A DNA stretch of 5,254 nucleotides from DATDMG01 sp036518955 (GTDB lineage: Bacteria > Actinomycetota > Actinomycetes > Actinomycetales > Kineosporiaceae), in assembly GCA_036518955.1 (NCBI GenBank), contig DATDMG010000575.1, positions 1 through 5,254 on the forward strand. The letters are read 5' to 3'. Of the stretch, positions 1 to 4,830 are shown in pieces. The first letter of the stretch is position 1. Every line of letters starts with the position of its first letter. The notes beneath the pieces were generated by a model. The model did not search any database and had not been told where the DNA came from. It saw nothing but the letters and a program-made list of their open reading frames with translations. A program made the position numbers and the translations under genes.

Positions 1-1
1 T

Positions 2-532
2 CCGCGCAGCGCTCCCGGCGGTCCTTGGCATGAGCGGGTCGCCCGGTGGGAAGGCGGCCCGATCCGGAAGGTGGTCCGCCGGGCGCGGGGCGCCCGCTTC
101 GAGGCGACGGCCGCCCTGGACGGGGTCGACGTGCGGCACCGGGGCGCGCACGTGCGCGCGTTCGTGCCGGGGCCGATCGACCGGGTGCCGCCCGAACTGG
201 CCCGGCTCCAGGTGGGCGGGACCGAGCTGCCGGACGTCGGGGAACCCGCGCCGCCGGTGCCCGGCGGCCTCGTCGTCGTCCTCACCCCGCTGGCCGAGCT
301 GACGACCGGCAAGGCGGCCGCGCAGTGCGGGCACGCCGCGCACCTGGCGTGGCGGACCCTGGTCGACGAGCTCGACCGCTGGCGCGGCACCGGGTTCGCC
401 ACCTGCGTCACGCTCACCGACGCCGACGGATGGCGGGCCGTCGGCCGGCGCGCCCGGATCCGGGTCGCCGACGGCGGCTTCACCGAAGTGGCGCCGGGCA
501 CCGTCACCGCGGTGGCGGACGTCGTCCGGTAG
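2..532 (+). CDS. PTH2-type peptidyl-tRNA hydrolase family protein (5' partial)
   Basis: The frame is open to the left edge and ends at TAG 530-532, so 176 C-terminal residues are visible and the true start lies outside. Residues about 88-173 resemble the PTH2 (Bit1-like) fold. A hydrophobic strand (GGLVVVLTP) leads into TTGKAAAQCGHAAHLAW (about 101-117), the family's Gly-Lys/Ala-Ala-Gln/His-Ala signature with the conserved Lys. Near the end, DGGFTEVAPGTVTAV matches the usual PTH2 C-terminal strand. Family enzymes release peptides from peptidyl-tRNA that has dropped off ribosomes, in the cytoplasm. The approximately 85 residues before this domain, including RKVVRRARGARF and VPPELARLQVGG, are not part of a minimal PTH2. 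From memory, longer PTH2-like proteins of this kind occur in actinomycetes. An internal GTG at 71 could start a shorter product, but the coding frame continues upstream without a stop and reads like protein. The family call is fairly safe; activity on peptidyl-tRNA is inferred. Confidence 0.8.
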   Translation, partial: PRSAPGGPWHERVARWEGGPIRKVVRRARGARFEATAALDGVDVRHRGAHVRAFVPGPIDRVPPELARLQVGGTELPDVGEPAPPVPGGLVVVLTPLAELTTGKAAAQCGHAAHLAWRTLVDELDRWRGTGFATCVTLTDADGWRAVGRRARIRVADGGFTEVAPGTVTAVADVVR

Positions 533-544
533 CCGCGGGCGGTC

Positions 545-567
545 GCCGGCGGCCGGAGCCGGCGGCC
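545..567. repeat. Direct repeat gccggcggcc x2 in a convergent intergenic gap
   Basis: Two identical 10-bp copies (545-554 and 558-567) are separated by gga. They fill most of the 41-bp gap between the convergent genes ending at 532 and 574. The central GCCGG-AG-CCGGC can also fold into a short stem, so this may serve as a weak two-way terminator, but in DNA this GC-rich that is only suggestive. Confidence 0.35.
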
Positions 568-573
568 GTCACG

Positions 574-855
574 TCACAGCAGCAGGTGGTCGCTCAGCCG
601 GCGCCGGGGGTTGCCCGGTCGCGGGATCCAGCGCGTGGTGCCCCAGGGTGTGGTGAGCGTGATCAGCGGGCAGGGCACCTTCGCGACCAGCGAGCGGATG
701 TACACCGGGGTGAGGACCGGGCCCTGCACGGCGCCGTCGGGCTGGTCGGCGAGCAGGTGTGCCCGCAATTCCGCCGCGGTGCCCCGGAAGGGCTTGCCGG
801 TGATCATCCCGAAGCCGTCGAGCTGAACCCACTCGATCGCACCGGCGCCGGCCAC
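574..855 (-). CDS. Small hypothetical protein, 93 aa
   Basis: I do not recognise this protein. It begins at GTG 855-853 (MAGAGAIEWVQLDGFGMITG) and ends at TGA 576-574. The reading frame has strong G/C third positions, unlike the overlapping frames, which supports real coding. It has four Trp-containing or aromatic patches (IEWVQ, PVYIRS, TPWGTTRW), a predicted short helix (TAAELRAHLLAD) and a basic C-terminal segment (RPGNPRRRLSDHLLL). There is no signal peptide, membrane segment or known motif, so a small cytoplasmic protein is most likely. No Shine-Dalgarno sequence precedes the GTG. Instead a TACAGT box ends 7 nt before it, as expected for a leaderless mRNA, which supports this start over the internal ATG at 807-805. 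It is convergent with the PTH2-like gene and divergent from the phosphatase gene, so it probably forms its own transcription unit. Confidence 0.65.
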   Translation of the reverse strand: MAGAGAIEWVQLDGFGMITGKPFRGTAAELRAHLLADQPDGAVQGPVLTPVYIRSLVAKVPCPLITLTTPWGTTRWIPRPGNPRRRLSDHLLL

Positions 856-862
856 GGGACTG

Positions 863-868
863 ACTGTA
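863..868 (-). promoter_or_regulatory. -10 box (TACAGT) for the leaderless 93-aa gene
   Basis: On the minus strand TACAGT fits the actinobacterial TAnnnT -10 consensus. It is followed by 7 nt (cagtccc) and then the GTG start, so transcription would begin at or next to the start codon. No good -35 hexamer is visible at 16-18 bp. The box lies inside a small inverted repeat gact-gt-agtc (862-871). Confidence 0.45.
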
Positions 869-891
869 GTCGAGCCACTACCAATTGCTGT

Positions 892-945
892 GCACCTCGC
901 GGCGCAACCTGGCCGTCGGCCCCGTCATTCGGGGTGGTGAGGTGC
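892..945. promoter_or_regulatory. Inverted repeats in the divergent control region
   Basis: GCACCTC (892-898) and GAGGTGC (939-945) are perfect 7-bp inverted arms 40 bp apart. Between them CCCCG-tcatt-CGGGG (920-934) forms a second, tighter inverted repeat. They sit between two divergent genes and could be operator half-sites or an RNA structure. No known regulator box is recognised. Confidence 0.3.
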
Positions 946-955
946 TCTGATAACC

Positions 956-994
956 TTCGCTGTGTACCAACTGTAATTATTTCGATACTCTGCG
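956..994 (+). promoter_or_regulatory. Probable promoter of the GAF/PP2C/HATPase gene
   Basis: This is the most AT-rich stretch of the window (TAATTATTTC and neighbours). GATACT (984-989) is a reasonable -10 element; overlapping TACTCT (986-991) also fits TAnnnT. No convincing -35 box and no GTTT/GGGTA-type SigB/SigF box is seen. Transcription would start near 995, giving either a leaderless ATG at 995 or an approximately 80-nt leader ahead of the SD-preceded GTG at 1076. Confidence 0.45.
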
Positions 995-1065
995 ATGACA
1001 TCCTGCGGTGGGCAGCGGCGACGCGGGCGCAAGCGGGGACGGCCGGCCGTCGGCCACGAATCGTA

Positions 1066-1070
1066 CGGAG
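1066..1070 (+). promoter_or_regulatory. Ribosome binding site CGGAG deciding start 1076
   Basis: CGGAG ends 5 nt before GTG 1076 (and 8 nt before the next GTG at 1079). It is the only good Shine-Dalgarno match near the N-terminus, and it favours 1076 over the upstream ATG at 995. Confidence 0.5.
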
Positions 1071-1075
1071 TCATC

Positions 1076-3205
1076 GTGGTGCACCCAGCGATCCACCAGG
1101 TGGGACCTCTCGATGCCGTCGATCTGACCATCGAGATCGACCCGGAGCCGGGCGGCGACCCGGAGCCGGCCGGCGGTCCGGAGGCGCTGCTTCCCACCCA
1201 CCAGGCGGTGATCGCGGCCTTCGGGCGGTTCGCGCTGGAGTCACGGGACATCGAGCGGTCCGTGGAGCACGCCGTCGACGTCATCGCCCGGGTGCTGGAC
1301 GCACCGGTGGTGGCCCTGCTCGAGATGCTCGGGCCCGGCCGGGTGGCCGTCGTGCACGGGCGCGGCCGGACCGGACCCACCCTCGACCTGCGGGAGTCGG
1401 ACGAGGTCGAGATCGGCGCGCTCGGTGTCTCGGTCGCGGTGCCGGTCGCCGGCAGGCCCTGGGGCCGGCTGATCGTCTCCGACGACGAGCCGCGCCGGTT
1501 CGGCCCGCAGGAGGTCGCGTTCGTCCGGGAGATGGCCGTGGTGCTCGCCGCGGCGCTGGAGCGCGAGCGGGCCGAGGCGACCCGCGCCTGGCTGGCCGAC
1601 CTGGGCCGTTATGTCCTCGAGGAGCCGGACGTCGAGCTCAGCATGCAGCGTGCCGTGGACGTCGTGACCCGGGTCCTGGAGGTGCCGATGGGCTGCGTGG
1701 TACGCCGCGACGGCCCGCTCGACGGGCCGGTGCACGAGGCGCAGGATCTGACGCTGCTCCAGGTCCGCGGACCGATCGGGCTGGCACCGGGGGAGCGGTT
1801 CCGCCTCGATCCCGAGCTGGCCGCCGTCCTCGCGTCGCCGGAACCGTTCGCGGTGGAGGACTGGGAGGCCGAGACCCGGTTCTCGGCCCCGCGCGGGCCA
1901 CGGGTCCGGAACGTGGTGGCCAGCGTGTCGGTCCCGGTGACGGTGGACGGCCTGCGGTGGGGCCGGCTCGTGGTCGCCGACAGCCGGCCGCGCCGCTTCA
2001 CCGACGCGGAGATCGAGACCCTCACCGCGGTCGGCGAGATCCTGGCCGCCACGCTGGCGCGCGACCGCGTGGTCACCTCGCTCCGGCGGACGGCCGAGGA
2101 ACTGCAGCGCGCCCTGCTCCCCCCGGCCCTGCCGCAGCTGCCGGGCCTGGTGGCCGAGGCGCGCTACGCGCCGGCCTCCGGTGAGTACGTCGGGGGCGAC
2201 TGGTACGACCTCTTCGTGCTGCCGCAGGGTGGCGTCGGGCTGGTGATGGGCGACGTCGAGGGCCACGACAGCGTCGCCGCCGCCGTGATGGGGCAGGTCC
2301 GGAACGTCCTGCGGGCGTACGCCGGCGAGGGCCACGCACCGGCGGAGGTGCTGTCCCGGGTCAACCGCTTCGTCGCGCTGCACCCGGACCGGCTCGTCAC
2401 GTGCTGCTACGCCGAGCTCCGCCCGGACGAGGCAACCCTCACCTGGGCGACCGCAGGTCACCCGCCGCCGCTCGTGCTCGGCGCGGACGGCGAGGTGCAG
2501 GTGCTGCGGACCACGCCCGGCCTGGTGGCCGGGTTCGACCCGGACGCCGACTACGCGGACACCACCACCCTGCTGCCCGTGGGGGCCACCGTGCTGCTGG
2601 TGACCGACGGGCTGGTCGACGAGGCGGCCGGCGCCGTCCACCCGAGCATGGCGGCCTTCGCCGCGCGGGCCCGGGCACTGGCTCGGCTGCCCCTGGACGA
2701 TCTCGTCGACGCGCTGGTGCCGACCGATCCGATGGTTCGCGGCGGGCGCCGGGACGACGCCGCCCTGCTCGCCGTCCGGGCCCTGCCCGCCGACCCCACG
2801 GATGCGGTCGCCCCGGGTGAGGGGCCGGCGCACCGGGTGTTCCGGCCCGCGGCGGAGAGCACACCCGCGGCTCGCCGCTTCGTCCGCGACATCCTGGCCG
2901 GCTGGGGGCTGGCCGCGCTCGAGCACTCGGCGACCCTGGCGGTGTCGGAGCTGGTGACCAACACCGTGCTGCACACGGCGAGTGCGGTCCACGTGACGCT
3001 GCGCCGGTCCGCCGGCGGCGGGCTGTGGATCGGCGTCTACGACGACTCGGACCGGCGCGTCCGGTACCGGCCGCCGGTCGGCGACGACATCACCGGTCGG
3101 GGATTGCTCATCATCGACACCCTGGCCGATGCGTGGGGCGTGACGCCGACCTCCGAGGGCAGCGGCAAGACGGTGTGGCTGGAACTCACCACCGACGCGG
3201 AATGA
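1076..3205 (+). CDS. GAF-GAF-PP2C (SpoIIE/RsbU-like) phosphatase with C-terminal RsbW-like HATPase
   Basis: A 709-residue soluble signalling protein. It has two GAF-like sensor domains (about 46-165 and 172-332) and a short linker containing ELQRALLPPALPQLPGL. The PP2C/SpoIIE serine phosphatase domain (about 355-570) carries GGDWYDLF (373-380), GDVEGHD (392-398), TAGHPPPL (459-466), LLVTDG (507-512) and RRDDAALL (558-565), so the acidic metal-binding residues are present. The HATPase_c_2 domain (about 588-705) shows an N-box with E625 and N629, DDS (656-658), GRGL (674-677) and GKTVW (697-701). By family, the phosphatase removes phosphate from an anti-sigma antagonist (RsbV/STAS) and the RsbW-like domain binds ATP to phosphorylate an antagonist or hold a sigma factor. 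Which activity dominates is unknown. I chose GTG 1076 because GGAG (1067-1070) lies 5 nt upstream. ATG 995 would add 27 Arg-rich residues and would be leaderless. No STAS, sigma or anti-sigma gene is adjacent. Confidence 0.9.
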   Translation: MVHPAIHQVGPLDAVDLTIEIDPEPGGDPEPAGGPEALLPTHQAVIAAFGRFALESRDIERSVEHAVDVIARVLDAPVVALLEMLGPGRVAVVHGRGRTGPTLDLRESDEVEIGALGVSVAVPVAGRPWGRLIVSDDEPRRFGPQEVAFVREMAVVLAAALERERAEATRAWLADLGRYVLEEPDVELSMQRAVDVVTRVLEVPMGCVVRRDGPLDGPVHEAQDLTLLQVRGPIGLAPGERFRLDPELAAVLASPEPFAVEDWEAETRFSAPRGPRVRNVVASVSVPVTVDGLRWGRLVVADSRPRRFTDAEIETLTAVGEILAATLARDRVVTSLRRTAEELQRALLPPALPQLPGLVAEARYAPASGEYVGGDWYDLFVLPQGGVGLVMGDVEGHDSVAAAVMGQVRNVLRAYAGEGHAPAEVLSRVNRFVALHPDRLVTCCYAELRPDEATLTWATAGHPPPLVLGADGEVQVLRTTPGLVAGFDPDADYADTTTLLPVGATVLLVTDGLVDEAAGAVHPSMAAFAARARALARLPLDDLVDALVPTDPMVRGGRRDDAALLAVRALPADPTDAVAPGEGPAHRVFRPAAESTPAARRFVRDILAGWGLAALEHSATLAVSELVTNTVLHTASAVHVTLRRSAGGGLWIGVYDDSDRRVRYRPPVGDDITGRGLLIIDTLADAWGVTPTSEGSGKTVWLELTTDAE

Positions 3206-3218
3206 TCCGCACCGGATC
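3204..3218 (+). terminator. Short hairpin at the phosphatase stop codon
   Basis: GATCCG-cac-CGGATC is a perfect 6-bp inverted repeat whose first arm overlaps the TGA stop codon. It may help the following hairpin end or stabilise the transcript. There is no T-run. Confidence 0.3.
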
Positions 3219-3226
3219 GGCCTGCG

Positions 3227-3248
3227 CCGGTTTCCGCGGAGGAACCGG
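3227..3248 (+). terminator. Probable terminator hairpin after the phosphatase gene
   Basis: CCGGTT(T)CC - gcgga - GGAACCGG pairs 8 bp with a single bulged T and a 5-nt loop, 22 nt past the stop codon. There is no U-tract, as is common for GC-rich actinomycete terminators. Confidence 0.5.
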
Positions 3249-3274
3249 GTGAAGCGCCGACCGCAACGAGGATC

Positions 3275-3291
3275 GATCGCTGTGAGCGATC
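3275..3291. promoter_or_regulatory. Perfect hairpin GATCGCT-gtg-AGCGATC
   Basis: Seven-base-pair perfect arms enclose a 3-nt loop. The loop is GTG 3282-3284, the only plausible start codon of the coding-like frame that follows, with GAGGA (3268-3272) 9 nt upstream. It could be a second terminator element, an operator, or a structure that masks a start codon. Confidence 0.4.
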
Positions 3292-3650
3292 ACCACTACC
3301 GGATCGCGGCCCGGGAACCGGTGCTGGCCGGGGCGTCCTCACCGGTGACGACGAGCTGAGGTGCCCCGCGGCAGTCGGCAGCAGGTCTCGGCCTCGGCTA
3401 CCTCGTCGTCGCGCTGGGCTGCGCGAGCCGCGCGGACCTGCCGACGCCTCGGCAGGCCGTCGTCCTGGTGGGGCTGCTCCTGGCGACACCGCTGCCGCTC
3501 GTGCCGCTCGCCGTCCTGATCGCCCTCCCGCTCGGGGGCGCGGGTGCGCAGGAGACCGGATCGCGGGCGAACGACCTGCTCGCCCGACTGATCTCGGGCT
3601 GGCACTGCCTGGGGCCGGTGGCGGTGCTGTGGGCCTTCGCCCCGGGGCCG
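3282..3650 (+). pseudogene. Possible degraded small membrane-protein gene (in-frame TGA)
   Basis: Reading from GTG 3282 gives 25 residues (MSDHHYRIAAREPVLAGASS...) and then TGA at 3357-3359. The same frame continues with about 90 codons of strongly G/C-ended, coding-like sequence. The continuation is hydrophobic: GLGYLVVALGCASRADLP, then AVVLVGLLLATPLPLVPLAV (about 3456-3515), then LGPVAVLWAFAPG (about 3609-3647), consistent with two or three membrane segments. After about 3650 the sequence loses this character, and the frame runs open to 3935 over the next gene, so no natural end is visible. No SD-preceded start exists after the TGA; GTG 3468 is the first candidate and is poor. I do not recognise a family. 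Alternatives are a tiny 25-residue peptide gene plus noise, or an assembly error at the TGA. The right boundary is approximate. Confidence 0.35.
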
Positions 3651-3669
3651 GCGGCGGCATCCGGCACGG

Positions 3670-3721
3670 CGGGGCCGCCCGATCGGTCCTGGTTCGACGG
3701 GGATCGGCGGGAACGGCCCCG
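3670..3721 (+). promoter_or_regulatory. Nested long hairpin in the leader of the M75 lipoprotein gene
   Basis: CGGGGCCG (3670-3677) pairs perfectly with CGGCCCCG (3714-3721). Inside it CCGATC (3679-3684) pairs with GATCGG (3702-3707). The structure ends 8 nt before AGGA, the ribosome binding site of the lipoprotein gene. It may be a terminator for upstream transcription or a leader structure; no known riboswitch class is recognised. Confidence 0.35.
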
Positions 3722-3739
3722 GGATGGCAGGATGCCGTT

Positions 3740-4741
3740 GTGCGCGATCCGACCCCGTCCGGCTCGGGCCCGCAGCCGCAGCCGCGGCGACGGGCCAGCG
3801 GCTCCGGCCGGTTGGTCGCGGTCACGGCCGGGGCGCTGCTGGTCTGCTCGGAGCTGGCCGGATGCGCCGGCGGCACCCCCGCGCCGTCCCGCGGTGTCGG
3901 ATCGACGCCTGCGACGCCTGCGACGCGTCCCGTGACGACGTCCGCCGCGAGCGCCCCCACCGACCCGGTGACGGTGTTCGAGATGGCCGATCCGGTGGTG
4001 CGCTACCAGGAGTACGTCGCCGGGCAGCTCGCGCTGCTGGTGCGGCAGACGCGGACCCTGGCGGACGACACCGCGGCCGGTGACGACGCGGCGGCCGAGC
4101 GGGACTGGCTGACGGCGCACCTGACCTACCACCGCCTCGGCGCGGCCTACGGCGCGTTCGGTGACCTCGGCAAGGCCGTGGACGGGCTGGCCCGGGGGTT
4201 GCCCCGCGGGACGGCGGACCCCGGTTTCACCGGGTTCCACCAGGTGGAGTACCTGCTGTGGCGCGGTGGTGGCGCCCGGGCGGCAGCGCCGGCCGCGGCC
4301 CGGCTCGCCCGGGACGTCGTGACGCTGCAGGCGCGCGCCGGGCAGCTCGACATCCCCGCCAACACGTTCAGCACCCGCGCGCACGAGATCCTCGAGAACA
4401 CTCTGGAGTTCACGCTCACCGGCGCGGACGACTACGGCAGCGGCAGCGGGGCCGCCACCGCGGCCGCCGACCTCGACGGCACCCGGACCGTGGTCGGCCT
4501 GCTACGACCCCTCCTCGAGCGGCGCTCGCCGCGACTGCCGGCCCGGATCGACGCCGACCTGTCCGCCGTGCAGGGCGCCCTGGCCGCGGCCACGGCCGGC
4601 GGCGCGACGGGGAGCGGCACCGGGACGCCGATCGCCCGGCTCCCGCTCGCCCAGCGCCAGCGGCTCGACGCCGCCGTCGGGCGCGCGCTGGAGACGCTGT
4701 CGGTGGTCCCCGGGCTGCTGGCGGTCCAGGACGAGGACTGA
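3740..4741 (+). CDS. EfeO/imelysin-like (M75 family) lipoprotein
   Basis: A 333-residue exported protein. The start is GTG 3740, with AGGA (3729-3732) 7 nt upstream. Earlier in-frame starts such as 3629 would add a low-quality N-terminus. A basic N-region (PQPRRRASGSGR) is followed by a hydrophobic stretch and the lipobox L39-A-G-C42, so it should be lipid-anchored outside the membrane after cleavage before Cys42. A Thr/Ser/Pro-rich linker (about 46-75) includes two 9-bp repeats (3904-3921). The helical M75 domain covers about 76-330. It includes RDWLTAHLTYHRLGAAYGAF (121-140), FGDL (140-143), and GFHQVEYLLW (165-174), which carries the family's GxHxxE motif with H167 and E170. EfeO-type proteins bind iron for the EfeUOB uptake system, and imelysins are related. 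There is no N-terminal cupredoxin domain, and no EfeU permease or EfeB peroxidase is adjacent. Ligand and partner are therefore inferred. Confidence 0.85.
   Translation: MRDPTPSGSGPQPQPRRRASGSGRLVAVTAGALLVCSELAGCAGGTPAPSRGVGSTPATPATRPVTTSAASAPTDPVTVFEMADPVVRYQEYVAGQLALLVRQTRTLADDTAAGDDAAAERDWLTAHLTYHRLGAAYGAFGDLGKAVDGLARGLPRGTADPGFTGFHQVEYLLWRGGGARAAAPAAARLARDVVTLQARAGQLDIPANTFSTRAHEILENTLEFTLTGADDYGSGSGAATAAADLDGTRTVVGLLRPLLERRSPRLPARIDADLSAVQGALAAATAGGATGSGTGTPIARLPLAQRQRLDAAVGRALETLSVVPGLLAVQDED
3904..3930 (+). repeat. Short 9-bp tandem repeat in the lipoprotein linker
   Basis: gacgcctgc occurs twice in tandem (3904-3912, 3913-3921), followed by a degenerate third copy gacgcgtcc. It encodes the Thr-Pro-Ala-rich spacer between the lipid anchor and the M75 domain and is probably a slippage-type expansion in disordered sequence. 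Confidence 0.5.
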
Positions 4742-4744
4742 CCT

Positions 4745-4777
4745 GCGTCGGAACGGCGTCGGAACGGCGTCTGAACG
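4745..4777. repeat. Triplicated 11-bp tandem repeat gcgtcggaacg
   Basis: Two perfect copies (4745-4755, 4756-4766) and a third with one change (gcgtctgaacg, 4767-4777) lie directly after the lipoprotein stop codon and 4 bp before the terminator hairpin. Confidence 0.6.
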
Positions 4778-4781
4778 TGGT

Positions 4782-4816
4782 GGAACCCGTTGATCACTCG
4801 GTGATCAACGGGTTCC
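4782..4816. terminator. Bidirectional terminator, perfect 16-bp stem
   Basis: GGAACCCGTTGATCAC - tcg - GTGATCAACGGGTTCC is a perfect inverted repeat with a 3-nt loop. It stands between convergent genes, 40 bp past the lipoprotein stop (4741) and 14 bp from the stop of the minus-strand gene (4831), so it can end transcripts from both sides. There is no T-tract on either side. Confidence 0.8.
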
Positions 4817-4830
4817 GTGGTCGATGCGGG

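Noticed and set aside
144..159. Perfect 16-bp palindrome GCGCGCACGTGCGCGC
   Set aside because: It lies inside the PTH2-like coding region (Arg-Gly-Ala-His-Val-Arg) and is readily explained by alternating GC codon use; no other regulatory context.
611..826. 71-residue plus-strand and 87-residue minus-strand (569-832) frames overlapping the 93-aa gene
   Set aside because: Weaker composition and no start signals; the 574-855 frame has better codon bias and a -10 box at leaderless spacing.
46..2184. 712-residue open frame on the plus strand spanning several genes
   Set aside because: Arg/Gly/Pro/Ala-rich translation with no domain, crossing the phosphatase gene in another frame and an antisense gene; a product of few stops in GC-rich DNA.
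1241..2992. 583-residue open frame antisense to the phosphatase gene
   Set aside because: Low-complexity shadow of the real gene; the plus strand encodes clear GAF, PP2C and HATPase motifs.
3468..3935. 155-residue plus-strand frame as an intact gene
   Set aside because: No ribosome binding site at GTG 3468, and the 3' half overlaps the well-supported lipoprotein gene by about 195 bp with Arg-rich junk; only the hydrophobic first part is retained as a possible remnant.
3037..3960. 307-residue minus-strand frame
   Set aside because: Pro/Arg/Ser/Ala-rich composition with no motif; overlaps the end of the phosphatase gene and the start of the lipoprotein gene.
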